The notes beneath the pieces were generated by a model. That model worked only from the letters and a program-made list of their open reading frames with translations. It was not told the origin of the DNA and ran no database searches. DNA of 64,000 nt from Bacillota bacterium. GTDB taxonomy: Bacteria; Bacillota; Desulfotomaculia; Desulfotomaculales; Desulforudaceae. The stretch covers positions 230,702 through 294,701 of the forward strand of contig JBFLXL010000001.1 in assembly GCA_040757205.1 (NCBI GenBank), read 5' to 3'. Shown one piece after another: positions 35,097 to 44,407 of this stretch; the stretch's first letter is position 1, and each line of letters starts with the position of its first letter. The position numbers and the translations under genes are program-made.

Positions 35097-37553
35097 GTGA
35101 AGGCGATCATCATGGCGGGCGGGGAGGGTTCCCGGTTGCGTCCACTGACCTGCAACCGTCCCAAACCCATGGTTCCGGTTTTGAACCGGCCGGTGATGTC
35201 CTACTGCATCGAACTCTTAAAAAGGTACGGGATCACCGAGATCGGGGTCACCCTGCAGTACCTGCCCGAGGTCATCAAAGAGCATTTTGGGAACGGTTCC
35301 GGGTACGGGGTCCGGTTGCACTACTTCACCGAGGACTCCCCTCTGGGAACAGCCGGGAGCGTCAAGAACGCCGGAGATTTCCTGGACCGGACCTTCCTGG
35401 TTTTAAGCGGCGATGCCTTGACCGACCTGGACCTGTCAAAGGCGATCGACACCCACCGGGCCCGGGGCGCGGCCGCCACGCTGGTGCTTACCCGGGTGGA
35501 ATGTCCGTTGGAGTACGGGGTTGTAATCACCGGAGACGAGGGGCGGATCATCCGGTTTCTGGAGAAACCGGGCTGGGGCGAGGTGTTCAGCGATACGGTA
35601 AACACGGGGATTTACGTTCTGGAACCGGAGGTGCTGGACTACTTCGACGCCGGCCGGAAGTTCGACTTCTCCAAAGACCTTTTCCCGCTTCTAATGCGGG
35701 AGAAAAGGCCGCTTTTCGGCGTGGTGCTTTCCGGTTACTGGTGCGACATCGGCAATCTGCAGCAGTATTTGCAGGCGCAGTACGACGGCCTGGCCGGCAA
35801 GGTGCGGCTTTCAATCCCGGGTCAAGAAATCAGATCCGGGGTGTGGGTCGGCGATCAGGTTGCGGTTGACGCCGGGGTAACGCTGCAAGGCCCGGTCCTC
35901 ATTGGGAGCCACAGCCATATCGAAAGCGGGGTGGCGCTGGAACCGTTCACCGTGGTGGGTGATGGCTGTCTCATTCAGTCCGGCGCCTCGCTGAAGCGGA
36001 GCATCCTCTGGGAACGGGCCTTTCTGGGGCGGAACGCCGCTCTGCGCGGCGCGGTGCTGTGCAGCCGGGTGCAGGTGCAGGCGGGCGCCGGGGTGTACGA
36101 AGGCGCCGTGGTGGGAGACGGCTCACTCATCAAAGAGGGTGGGTCCGTAAAACCGGAGGTGAAAATCTGGCCGCATAAGCTGGTGGAAAGCGGCGCCACG
36201 GTGAGCGAAAGCCTCATCTGGGGCACCAGGCTCTCAAAGGCCGTTTTCGGTGCTCAGGGGATCAGCGGGCTGGTCAACGTGGAAATCACACCCGAATACG
36301 CCTGCCGGGTGGCCGCCGCGTACGGTTCGACCCTGAAGGGCGGCCGCGTGGCGGTGAGTTGCGACGCCTTTGCGCCCGGGGCGATGCTGAAACAGGCGGT
36401 GGTGGCCGGTCTCCAGAGCACCGGGGCCCGGGTGTCCATCCTGGGCCGGGGAACTTTGCCGATGCACCGGTTCGGCTTACGGGCCCTGGAGTGTGCCGGG
36501 GGGATGCACATCCAACTCTCCACCCGGAAAGCGGACGCGGTCACGCTGGTGTTTACCAACGCCAAGGGGGCCAACATATCCCGCGCCCAGGAGCGGGAGA
36601 TTGAAAACCTGCTGGCCCGCGAGGATTTCGTCCGGACCACACCCGGTCTGATTTGTGACCCGGAATACGCGCCGGCGATGCCGGAGGCCTACCTGCAAAG
36701 CCTGTTGCGGGAAGCCGATCACGAGGCGGTGCGGAATGCGGGTTTGAGCCTCCTGTTGGCCTATGACGCGGCCAGCCTGAACGCCTACGTGCCCCCGTTG
36801 GCCCGTGAACTGGGACTGACGGTGGAAAACGTCGAGGGCGTTGGGAATGCGGCCCGGGCCCGCAGTTGGTCCGAGTACCAAGAAGTGTTGCCCCTTCTGG
36901 CCGCAGCCGTGGTTGAGCAGAAGGCCGCCGGCGGGGCTGTGCTGGATGCCAACGGTGAACACTTGATCTTGATTGACGACCGGGGCCGGGTGATTCAGGA
37001 CGACCTGCTCACCGTCCTGATTGCCCTCTACGTGTTCAAGACCAGGGGCGGACCCGTGATCGTGCCGGTGACCGCCCCCCGGGTGATCGACGCGTTGGCT
37101 GAGAGGTACCGGGGGCGGGTGGTGCGGACGAAGACCGCGCCCCAGGACTACGTGCAGGAGGTGCTGCGCCGGGACATCGTCCAGTTCTTTCTCCATTTCG
37201 ACGCCCTGTCTGCTTTAGTGCGCATCTTGAGCCTGGTGGCCGAGCGGGGGACGTCTCTGTCGCAACTGGTGGACGAAATCCCCGCTTTCCACTTGACCAA
37301 GAAAGAGATCCCGGTCTCCTGGCAGTCCAAAGGGCGCGTCATTCGGAAGCTGATCGAAGAGGAGGACAGGGGGGAACTGGAGTTGCTGGACGGGGTAAAG
37401 GTATTCCATCGGGACGGTTGGGCCCTGGTGCTCCCCGATCCCGAAAAGCCGGTATGCCGGGTGTACGGTGAAGCCGCCTCCATGGAGGTCGCCGAGGAAA
37501 TCACAGACATGTACGTGGACAAAATCAATCAGATTCTAGCGAACCGGGAATAA
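35097..37553 (+). CDS. Sugar-1-phosphate nucleotidyltransferase fused to degenerate phosphomannomutase domain
   Basis: An 818-residue, three-part protein. Residues ~1-235 are a nucleotidyltransferase ([36 protein letters not shown]). Residues ~250-370 are a left-handed beta-helix. Residues ~380-818 are a phosphohexomutase-like region. That region lacks the catalytic TASHNP serine loop ([13 protein letters not shown] occupies it) and the DGDxDR metal loop ([14 protein letters not shown] instead). It is annotated in relatives as mannose-1-phosphate guanylyltransferase/phosphomannomutase, but mutase activity is doubtful here. GTG 35097 follows ACGGAGG. Confidence 0.85.
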   Translation: MKAIIMAGGEGSRLRPLTCNRPKPMVPVLNRPVMSYCIELLKRYGITEIGVTLQYLPEVIKEHFGNGSGYGVRLHYFTEDSPLGTAGSVKNAGDFLDRTFLVLSGDALTDLDLSKAIDTHRARGAAATLVLTRVECPLEYGVVITGDEGRIIRFLEKPGWGEVFSDTVNTGIYVLEPEVLDYFDAGRKFDFSKDLFPLLMREKRPLFGVVLSGYWCDIGNLQQYLQAQYDGLAGKVRLSIPGQEIRSGVWVGDQVAVDAGVTLQGPVLIGSHSHIESGVALEPFTVVGDGCLIQSGASLKRSILWERAFLGRNAALRGAVLCSRVQVQAGAGVYEGAVVGDGSLIKEGGSVKPEVKIWPHKLVESGATVSESLIWGTRLSKAVFGAQGISGLVNVEITPEYACRVAAAYGSTLKGGRVAVSCDAFAPGAMLKQAVVAGLQSTGARVSILGRGTLPMHRFGLRALECAGGMHIQLSTRKADAVTLVFTNAKGANISRAQEREIENLLAREDFVRTTPGLICDPEYAPAMPEAYLQSLLREADHEAVRNAGLSLLLAYDAASLNAYVPPLARELGLTVENVEGVGNAARARSWSEYQEVLPLLAAAVVEQKAAGGAVLDANGEHLILIDDRGRVIQDDLLTVLIALYVFKTRGGPVIVPVTAPRVIDALAERYRGRVVRTKTAPQDYVQEVLRRDIVQFFLHFDALSALVRILSLVAERGTSLSQLVDEIPAFHLTKKEIPVSWQSKGRVIRKLIEEEDRGELELLDGVKVFHRDGWALVLPDPEKPVCRVYGEAASMEVAEEITDMYVDKINQILANRE

Positions 37554-38170
37554 TATCAGAAAATTGCGACAGCCAATGACCAAAGGTTATATTGCCCATA
37601 ACAATGCGTGATGGCCGGAGGTAAGTAGTTTATTGCCAACCTTGACCGGCATCGCCCGGCCAACCATCCGTGAAACCTTGGAACAAAAGGCTTTGCCGGT
37701 TTGTTACTTGACACGCTTTGCGCACGTCTTTTGGGGGTCCGGAATGAGGTATATGAAATATGTGCATAAGTAACTGGGGTGTCTTGACTGCAAAACTCGT
37801 GTATGTTAACTTGTCCGTTAGAGAACTAGAGAAAAAACAACCCCCTTGTGTTTCACCTCAATCCAGCGCCCTGTCAGAAAGGAGTGGGTGTAAGCCACCG
37901 CGCGGGGCCGCTCAGCCGGTCCGGGATTCCCGGTCTTCCGGGAAAACCGGTATTATCCGTGCTGAGTTCTCAGTGGTTTCCCAAGCTTTCAGTCCGTGCC
38001 CCTTGTCATCCGGACGCACGTTACGGTTGTTATTGTTGTTCTTAGCTGGGGCCGTAGTTTTACCGACTATTGTCCGGCACGCCCAAGCGCGGGGCAGTGT
38101 GAACGATGCTTTTCCATTATTGGCACCGCAAGGCACCGAGTCCGAAAAGTAAGGAGAGGAGGCAGTCGAG
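37554..38170 (+). other. 617-bp intergenic region upstream of the hydrogenase operon
   Basis: AT-richer than its surroundings for the first 300 bp. TTGACA at 37709 and TTGACT at 37783 are possible -35 boxes without a convincing -10. Around 37916-37953 there are CCGG-rich inverted segments that could form hairpins. An open frame reaches 38152 and ends in a hydrophobic stretch (LRLLLLFLAGAVVLPTIV) and a signal-like AQA, but it has no good start or ribosome site. It may be a long regulated leader. No known riboswitch class was recognised. Confidence 0.4.
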
Positions 38171-39127
38171 TTGCGCAAGCTTACCAGGCGGGAATTCGTG
38201 AAACTGTGCGGTATGTCCGCCGCCGGGCTGAGCCTGATGTCGCTTTTGGGCCCCCAGATCACCCACGCGCTGGCCAAGGCGGTCGAGGACAAAGTGCCCG
38301 TGATCTGGATCCAGGGTGCGAGCTGCACCGGATGCTCGGTTTCGCTCCTGAATACCGTGGATCCGTCCATTGAGAAGGTGCTGCTCGAGGTCATCAGCCT
38401 GCGCTACCACCCGAACGTGATGGCCGCTTCCGGGTACCTGGGCACCGCGGTCATCCAGGATGTGGCCGACCGGTTCGCCGGGGATTTCATCCTGGTCGTC
38501 GAAGGCGGCATACCGGTGAAGGAGAACGGCAAGTACTGCGTCATCGGCAAATTCGGCAAGAAAGAAATGACCGTCCACGAGGCCGTGCTGACCCTGGGCG
38601 CCAAAGCGAAGGCGGTCGTGGCCGCCGGTCAGTGCGCCTCCTACGGCGGGATCCCGGCGGCGGCTCCGAACCCGACCGGTGTGTTGGGTGTGGACGCAGT
38701 GCTTAATCCCATGCGCCTTCGCCGCCCGCTGGCGAAAAACGTGATCAATATTTCCAACTGCCCGCTGCATCCGGACCACTTCATCGGCACCCTCACCTAC
38801 GTGTTGACCTATAACGAAATCCCCGAACTTGACCGTTACCACCGCCCGGTAATGTTTTACGGGCAGTCCATTCACGACAACTGCCCCCGCCGGCCGGACT
38901 TTGAAGCCCGCCGTTTCGCCGCCAAGATCGGGGACGAGGGCTGTTTGGGCGGCCTGGGCTGCAAGGGGTTCATCGCGATGTCGGACTGCCCGAAGCGGGG
39001 CTGGAACAGCGGGACAAACTGGTGCATTGCGGCCGGCGCGCCGTGTTATGCCTGTTCGGAGCAGATCTTCCCGGACGGGTGTTCCCCGATTTACGGTGTG
39101 ATGCCGGTTACCGGGAACGGCAGATAA
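38171..39127 (+). CDS. [NiFe] hydrogenase small subunit, Tat-exported
   Basis: A 318-residue small subunit carrying the Fe-S relay. The N terminus has a twin-arginine signal (TRREFVKLCGMSAAGLSLMS), so the mature enzyme is outside the membrane. The proximal cluster motif is QGASCTGCSVSLLNT. Later Cys residues (VAAGQCASYGG, NCPLHPDHF, CLGGLGCKG, CYACSEQIFPDGCSP) complete the proximal, medial and distal clusters. TTG 38171 follows AAGGAGAGGAGG. It heads a four-gene operon with the large subunit, an iron-sulfur protein and an NrfD-type membrane subunit, so it is an uptake hydrogenase feeding electrons to the membrane. Confidence 0.95.
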   Translation: MRKLTRREFVKLCGMSAAGLSLMSLLGPQITHALAKAVEDKVPVIWIQGASCTGCSVSLLNTVDPSIEKVLLEVISLRYHPNVMAASGYLGTAVIQDVADRFAGDFILVVEGGIPVKENGKYCVIGKFGKKEMTVHEAVLTLGAKAKAVVAAGQCASYGGIPAAAPNPTGVLGVDAVLNPMRLRRPLAKNVINISNCPLHPDHFIGTLTYVLTYNEIPELDRYHRPVMFYGQSIHDNCPRRPDFEARRFAAKIGDEGCLGGLGCKGFIAMSDCPKRGWNSGTNWCIAAGAPCYACSEQIFPDGCSPIYGVMPVTGNGR

Positions 39128-39146
39128 TTCGTGGAGGTGATGTTTT

Positions 39147-40604
39147 ATGGCTGACGCACGGAAAATAGTTGTGGATCCGGTAACCCGGATTGAGGGCCAC
39201 CTGAAAATCGAGGTCGAGTTGGACGGCAACCGGGTGCGCGACGCTTGGTCCACGGGCCTGCTTTTCCGTGGCTTGGAAATCATCTTAAAAGGGCGTGATC
39301 CGCGGGACGCCCAGCATATCACCCAGCGCATCTGCGGCGTCTGACCGATCTCGCACGGCATCAGTTCGGTGCTATGCTTGGACGACGCCTTTGGAATCAC
39401 TCCGCCCAAGAACGGCCGCATCCTGAGAAACCTGATTCAGAGTGCCAACCTGGTCCAGTCGCACATTTTGCATTTCTTCCATCTGGCCGCCCTGGACTAC
39501 GTCAAGGGTCCGGAAGTCGCGCCGTTCATACCGCGTTACGAAGGCGATTATCGTTTACCGCCCGATGTAACGGCGGTGGTGGTCGGACACTACATCCAGG
39601 CGCTGGCGATGCGCCGGAAAGCCCACGAGATGGGCGCGATCTTCGGGGCGAAGATGCCCCACACCACGGCCTTCATCCCCGGCGGCGTGACCAGCGGCGT
39701 CACGGCCGAACAGGTGGAAGCATACAGGGAGAAGCTCCAAGAACTGATTTCCTTTATCGACAACGTGTACATCCCCGACGTGCTGGCGGTGGCCGGCGCC
39801 TACGAGGACTGGTTCGCGGTGGGTGTGGGCACCAAGAACCTCCTGGCCTACGGCGCATATCCGTTGACGGATGACAAAGATCCCAACGGCAACAACCTCT
39901 ACTTCGCCCGCGGCGTCTACGCGGACGGCGCGCACCTGCCGATGTCCGTGGAAGAGGTCCGTGAACACGCGACCTACTCGTGGTACGAGTCTAAAGCCGG
40001 CGGCAAGCACCCCTTCGAGGGTGAGACCGTGCCGGCGGCGGACAAGCGGGGTGCGTACTCCTGGCTCAAGGCCCCCCGGTACCAAGCTCATTCCTGTGAG
40101 GTGGGTCCCCTGGCCCGGCAGTGGGTCGGCCGCGACCCGCAGGTGACCGGTCTTGGAGACAAGGCCTTCTCCGTGATGGGCCGGCACTTCGCCCGGGCGG
40201 TCGAGACGACCAAGGTCGCGCACGCCATGCTGGGCTGGCTCGATGAACTTGAGCCCGGGGAACCCGCCTTCCGGCCGCACGACGTGCCGGAGAAAGCCAA
40301 GGGCTTCGGCCTGACCGAAGCGCCGCGCGGTGCTCTGGGACATTGGATCGACATCGAAAACCACGTGATCAAGAACTACCAGGCCGTGGTGCCCACTACC
40401 TGGAACCTCGGGCCGCGGGACGACCAGGGCGTCCGGGGACCGCTGGAGGAGGCGCTGGTGGGGACCGAGGTGGCCGACCCGGACAACCCGATCGAGCTGG
40501 TCCGGATCGTGCGCGCTTTCGACCCCTGTATCGCCTGCGCCGTCCACGTGATGGAGGTGCGTGGGGGTTCCGGCGTTTCCAGGTTTGTGCTCTCCGGCCG
40601 TTAA
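39147..40604 (+). CDS. [NiFe] hydrogenase large subunit with in-frame TGA (selenocysteine) at residue 66
   Basis: Read through TGA 39342-39344, the gene gives a 485-residue large subunit. The first part ends RICGV and the frame resumes [15 protein letters not shown], so the TGA takes the place of the second Cys of the N-terminal RxCGxCxxxH motif. The C-terminal motif DPCIACAVH keeps both Cys and is followed by an 18-residue tail for protease cleavage. Known [NiFeSe] enzymes have Sec in the C-terminal motif instead. A possible SECIS hairpin lies at 39353-39372. ATG 39147 follows GTGGAGGTGATG. The flanking frames are otherwise intact, so this is not a pseudogene. Confidence 0.9.
39353..39372 (+). 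promoter_or_regulatory. Candidate bacterial SECIS hairpin in the hydrogenase gene
   Basis: GCAC (39353-39356) pairs with GTGC (39369-39372) around a 12-nt loop that begins with GG, 12 nt after the TGA. Bacterial SECIS elements lie just downstream of the UGA and have a G at the loop start. The stem is short, so this is tentative. Confidence 0.4.
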
Positions 40605-40628
40605 TACTTTTTGAGGAGGTGCTAGGCA

Positions 40629-41471
40629 ATGCAACTGGTCGAGAGGGTGGCCGAGCGCGATCCGGAACGGATGCTGGGAATCCTGTTCGACGTCAGCAAG
40701 TGCATCGGCTGCCGGGCCTGCCAGATGGCCTGCAAAGAAGCGAATGACCTGCCGTACGTTCCGCTGATGGACGCCCAAAACCCGCGGGGCGCGACCGAGA
40801 GTGAAAACTGGAACCAGCCGCGACTGGCGGCCTACAACTACATTGTGATGAACACCCACCTGGCCCAAAGCAAGGACGGCACCAAGAAGTGGCATCACGT
40901 GCGCCGGGCCTGTTTCCACTGCGCAAATCCGCTCTGCTTCGAGGTCTGTTTCGTGCATGCCTACCGGAAGACTCCGGAAGGGGCGGTCGTTTACACTCAC
41001 CCGGAGATCTGCGTCGGCTGCCGCTACTGCCAACTGGCCTGCCCGTTCTACACCCTGACGGTGGAGTGGGACGATTTGTTTTCCCGGATGAGCAAGTGCC
41101 ACATGTGTCACCGCTTGGTGCTGCAGGGCGGGGCACCCGCTTGCGTGACGGCCTGCCCGACCGGCGCGCTGGCGTTCGGCAAGCGGGAGGCGCTGCTGCA
41201 GGAGGCCAAGAACCGGATTGCGGCCGCCCCGGGCAGATACGTTGATCACGTGTACGGGGAGAAAGAGGTCGGCGGAACCGGAGTGCTTTACATCTCCGAC
41301 GCCCCGTTCGAGGAACTCGGGTTTAACACGGAAGTGATGCAAAAGGCGGTGCCGACCTACACATGGAAATACATGAAGAAAGCGCCCGTGCTGGCGGTCA
41401 GCCTCCCGGTACTCTTCGCGGCGCTGTACATGTATACCAAGCGGCAGGCCGACAACGAAGACGGGCACTAA
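40629..41471 (+). CDS. HybA-like ferredoxin-type iron-sulfur subunit with C-terminal membrane anchor
   Basis: A 280-residue electron-transfer protein with four cluster-binding groups: CIGCRACQMACKEA, CFHCANPLCFEVC, CVGCRYCQLACPF and CHMCHRLVLQGGAPACVTACPTG. A hydrophobic helix near the end (APVLAVSLPVLFAALYMYT) anchors it. It passes electrons from the hydrogenase small subunit to the NrfD-type membrane protein encoded next. No Tat signal is seen at its N terminus, so it may be exported with a partner or face the cytoplasm. ATG 40629 follows GAGGAGGTGC. Confidence 0.9.
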   Translation: MQLVERVAERDPERMLGILFDVSKCIGCRACQMACKEANDLPYVPLMDAQNPRGATESENWNQPRLAAYNYIVMNTHLAQSKDGTKKWHHVRRACFHCANPLCFEVCFVHAYRKTPEGAVVYTHPEICVGCRYCQLACPFYTLTVEWDDLFSRMSKCHMCHRLVLQGGAPACVTACPTGALAFGKREALLQEAKNRIAAAPGRYVDHVYGEKEVGGTGVLYISDAPFEELGFNTEVMQKAVPTYTWKYMKKAPVLAVSLPVLFAALYMYTKRQADNEDGH

Positions 41472-41513
41472 TAGGGCGGTACGCGCAGACTAACAAAAGA
41501 GGAGGGTGCGGAA

Positions 41514-42719
41514 GTGTACGACGAAAGGTATACGAACCGGTTTGGTTTCCGGCTGACCCCGCTGCGCTGGGCCATGCTGGCCTTTCTCGTCTTCTTCGCG
41601 GCGGTCGCCGGCTACCGGTTTGCTTTCGGTCTGGGTGACACGGGCGGCATTCTGGGTTCGGTGACCAACTTGAACGACGAGTGGACCTGGGGCCTGTGGA
41701 AGTACCTGGTGTTCCCCGCGGTCGCGATCGCCGGCTGCGGGTACGGCACCGTTTTTCTGGCGCACGTTCTGCACATCAAGGCGTTCCGGCCGGTGGTCCG
41801 GGTGGCGATGGTCGTGTCGCTTCTCGGTTACACCATCGCGATGACCGGACTTTTGTTTGACATCACCGTTTACTACAATTTCTGGCGTCCGTTCGTGTAC
41901 TGGGGCTACACCTCGATCCTGTTCGAAGTGCTCTGGTGTATGACATTGTACTGGACCATCCAAATCATAGAGTTCGGGCACATCGCTTTCGAGCGGATCG
42001 ACGCGCCCCGGCTCTACAACCTCCTGGACAAGGCGATGCCGCTTTTGATCTGCGTGGGCATCATGCTGCCGTCGCTGCACCAGGCCTCCCTGGGCGGGCT
42101 TTTCATCGCCACCGTCAACCTGTATCCCACTTGGTGGTCGACGTGGGTGCCGTGGTTCTTCCTGATTTCATCCCTATACGTCGGTCCGGCGGTGGTGGCC
42201 TTCTCCTGCTGGGCGCTGGCCCGGATCTACGGCAAGGACTTTGGCGACTACATGCCGTCCTTGAGCAAACTGACCCTGGTGGGGGCCTACCTGATGATCT
42301 TCTACCTGGTTCTCAAGGTTTGGGATCTGACGGCGCGCGGGGCCTGGGAATACGCGTTCAACGGCACGCTGCAGGCGAACATGTACCTTTTGGAGATGGT
42401 GCCGTTCTTCCTGGTGCCGCTGGCGATGTTCCTGATCCCGTCCATCCGGAACTCGGTCGGCGGGCTCATCACCGCTTCGATCTTAAGTTCGGTCGGGGTG
42501 ATCTTAAACCGGACCAACGTGATCTTTACCGGGATGGCGCAGAATTACCAGATGTCCTACACCCCTACGTGGATGGAGTGGGTGGGTTTAGTCGGCCTAT
42601 TGGTGGGCGCGGTCCTGGTGATCCTCTTCTTCGTGGAGAACTTCCGCGTGCTGGAAGGGGACCCCGAACATCACCACGGACACGAACCCGCGAAGGCGCC
42701 GGCGAGCGTGCACGCCTAA
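41514..42719 (+). CDS. NrfD/HybB-family integral membrane subunit of hydrogenase
   Basis: A 401-residue polytopic protein with about ten hydrophobic helices, such as WAMLAFLVFFAAVAGYRFAF and YLMIFYLVLKVWDLT. It matches NrfD/HybB proteins that pass electrons between periplasmic iron-sulfur subunits and the quinone pool. GTG 41514 follows AGAGGAGGGTGC. It is the last gene of the hydrogenase operon; no maturation protease or hyp genes are in the window. Confidence 0.9.
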   Translation: MYDERYTNRFGFRLTPLRWAMLAFLVFFAAVAGYRFAFGLGDTGGILGSVTNLNDEWTWGLWKYLVFPAVAIAGCGYGTVFLAHVLHIKAFRPVVRVAMVVSLLGYTIAMTGLLFDITVYYNFWRPFVYWGYTSILFEVLWCMTLYWTIQIIEFGHIAFERIDAPRLYNLLDKAMPLLICVGIMLPSLHQASLGGLFIATVNLYPTWWSTWVPWFFLISSLYVGPAVVAFSCWALARIYGKDFGDYMPSLSKLTLVGAYLMIFYLVLKVWDLTARGAWEYAFNGTLQANMYLLEMVPFFLVPLAMFLIPSIRNSVGGLITASILSSVGVILNRTNVIFTGMAQNYQMSYTPTWMEWVGLVGLLVGAVLVILFFVENFRVLEGDPEHHHGHEPAKAPASVHA

Positions 42720-42739
42720 AAGGGGCCAGGCCCCTTTTT
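42718..42739 (+). terminator. Terminator of the hydrogenase operon
   Basis: AAAAGGGGCC and GGCCCCTTTTT pair across a single A, with the T-run built into the right arm. It begins at the last base of the NrfD-type gene stop region. Confidence 0.85.
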
Positions 42740-42747
42740 GCAAAGGA

Positions 42748-42772
42748 CCGGGGGGCGAAAGCCCCCCGGTTT
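42748..42772 (+). terminator. Second terminator hairpin
   Basis: CCGGGGGGC (42748-42756), GAAA tetraloop, GCCCCCCGG (42761-42769), then TTT. A very stable backup terminator. Confidence 0.8.
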
Positions 42773-42799
42773 CCATTCGGGGCAGCGGGGACCGCCGCC

Positions 42800-42824
42800 A
42801 AAAAGGGGGACTGTCCCCTATTTT
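42800..42824 (-). terminator. Terminator overlapping the GH57 stop codon
   Basis: On the minus strand TAG is followed by GGGACAGTCCCC and CTTTTT. GGGGA and TCCCC form the stem. The hairpin uses the GH57 stop region and ends the reverse transcript. Confidence 0.7.
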
Positions 42825-44407
42825 GCGGCGCCTGCGTAGACGGCATAGTCGATTTCCGGAAAGATGTTGTCTTTTTGCTCGAGTTCATCCAGCCATGGGG
42901 GCTCGATCCGCTTTTCCCGAATCTGGTGCCACAACCCCTTGAAGTTCAGCAGGTGGGTCTTGGTCCGCCGCACGGCGTACTCCACCATGGTATTGGTGGC
43001 CATAATGAAGGCCCAGTCGCTGGCCTGGGCGAGCAACAACTCGCGTGCCGCCTGGTTCAACGCGCGGCGCTCCAGGTCGCCGGCGCGCGGGAAGTCGCGG
43101 GCGAGCGCAATCATTTGCTCCGCCGCCCAGTGAAGATGCCGGTAAATCCAGTCGTTGGTATTGTTCAGCCAGACCTCATGGTAACCCTTGTCGCCCCAGC
43201 TTGATGGGCAGGGAACAGCAACCTGGTTGCAAGGGAAGCGTTTGAGGTATTCCGAGGGCGTGGTCAGCTCCACGGTATTTTGGTCGTAGGCGATCTTGCG
43301 GGCAAGTATTTCCAGCCAGTCGGGCCCTTCAAACCACCAGTGTCCGAAAAGCTCGGCGTCGTAGGGGGCCACGATCAGAGGCGGCCGGTCCATGACCCCG
43401 GCCAAGTAGCGCACCTGATGTTCGCGGTTGAACATGAAGTTGCCCGCGTGCTGGTCCACCTTGGCCCGGGCCCACCGCGGGACGTAAGGCTCCTTATGGT
43501 CGCCGGCGCCCGTAATCCGGTAGTATTTGAAACCGGTGTGCACGCGCAGGCCGTTTGGGTGAATGTAAGGTTTGACGTACTCGAAATCCAGGTCGAACCC
43601 GATGTCCCGGTAGTACTCACGGTAGTCGTAATCGCCCGGATAGCCCTCTTTGGCGCTCCAGACCTGTTTTGACGATTCTACGTCCCGCGCGAAGGCGGCC
43701 ACCCCCGACGGGCAGTAGATCGGGGCGAAAATCCCGAAGCGCGGGCGGTGCGAAGCGAAAAGCAGGCCGTGGGTATCGGTGAAGAAATAGCGGAGGTTGA
43801 AATCTTTCAAGATTTCGTCCAATCCGGCGATATAGGCGCATTCCGGGAGCCACAGCCCGGCGGGATCCCGGTCGAAGCACCGGCGGAAAGTGTGGACTCC
43901 GATTTGAATCTGGGCCCGGACCGCCTCGGGATGGACCATCATAAAAGGCAGGTAGCCGTGGGTGGCGGCGCACGTAATCAACTCCAGCAGTCCCGTATCA
44001 AAGAGGTTTCTGAAAGCCCGGATCAGGTTGCCGCCGTAACGGCGGGCATAAGTATCCCTGGCACCGTGCAGACGGCCGTGATACATCAGGGCTGTTTCGT
44101 GATACGGCGTTCCACGGGTACGGTGCACCTCCCGGTCCGCGAGTCCAAGCATTTTGTCCAGATGCTGCAGGTAGCGGTGTTGCAGGAAGGGGTCCTTAAA
44201 CATGGATAAAAGGGTCGGCGACAGAGAGACCGTCAGCTTGAACGGCACCCCGTCGTCCAGGAGCCGTTCCAGGCTCCAGATGAGCGGGATATACGTTTCG
44301 GTGACGGCCTCGAAGTACCATTTTTCCTCCAGGGAATAGGAGTGCTCGGGGTGCCGCACAAAGGGCAGGTGGGCGTGCAGCACCAGCGCCAGGTATCCCT
44401 TGGCCAC
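42818..44407 (-). CDS. GH57 family glucan-processing enzyme (branching enzyme/DUF1957 type)
   Basis: A 529-residue GH57 protein. It starts YLALVLHAHLPFVRHPEH, the usual opening motif. The nucleophile Glu is in GLWLPECAYIAG and the acid/base Asp region is APYDAELFGHWWFEGPDWL. The C-terminal DUF1957 domain contains PSSWGDKGYHEVWLN. Such proteins are 1,4-alpha-glucan branching enzymes or related amylases. GTG at 44407 overlaps the TAG of the DUF4912 gene by one base and follows GGAGG. With the GT4 synthase it suggests glycogen metabolism. Confidence 0.9.
   Translation of the reverse strand: MAKGYLALVLHAHLPFVRHPEHSYSLEEKWYFEAVTETYIPLIWSLERLLDDGVPFKLTVSLSPTLLSMFKDPFLQHRYLQHLDKMLGLADREVHRTRGTPYHETALMYHGRLHGARDTYARRYGGNLIRAFRNLFDTGLLELITCAATHGYLPFMMVHPEAVRAQIQIGVHTFRRCFDRDPAGLWLPECAYIAGLDEILKDFNLRYFFTDTHGLLFASHRPRFGIFAPIYCPSGVAAFARDVESSKQVWSAKEGYPGDYDYREYYRDIGFDLDFEYVKPYIHPNGLRVHTGFKYYRITGAGDHKEPYVPRWARAKVDQHAGNFMFNREHQVRYLAGVMDRPPLIVAPYDAELFGHWWFEGPDWLEILARKIAYDQNTVELTTPSEYLKRFPCNQVAVPCPSSWGDKGYHEVWLNNTNDWIYRHLHWAAEQMIALARDFPRAGDLERRALNQAARELLLAQASDWAFIMATNTMVEYAVRRTKTHLLNFKGLWHQIREKRIEPPWLDELEQKDNIFPEIDYAVYAGAAK

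Noticed and set aside
37760..38152. 130-residue open frame upstream of the hydrogenase
   Set aside because: It has no convincing ribosome site or family, and much of it is Pro/Ser/Arg-rich GC-driven sequence. It was kept only as part of the described intergenic region.
39147..39344. Hydrogenase large subunit as a pseudogene or two separate genes split by a stop
   Set aside because: The frame resumes immediately after the TGA with conserved residues (PISHG), the stop replaces a functional Cys, and all other motifs and the operon are intact.
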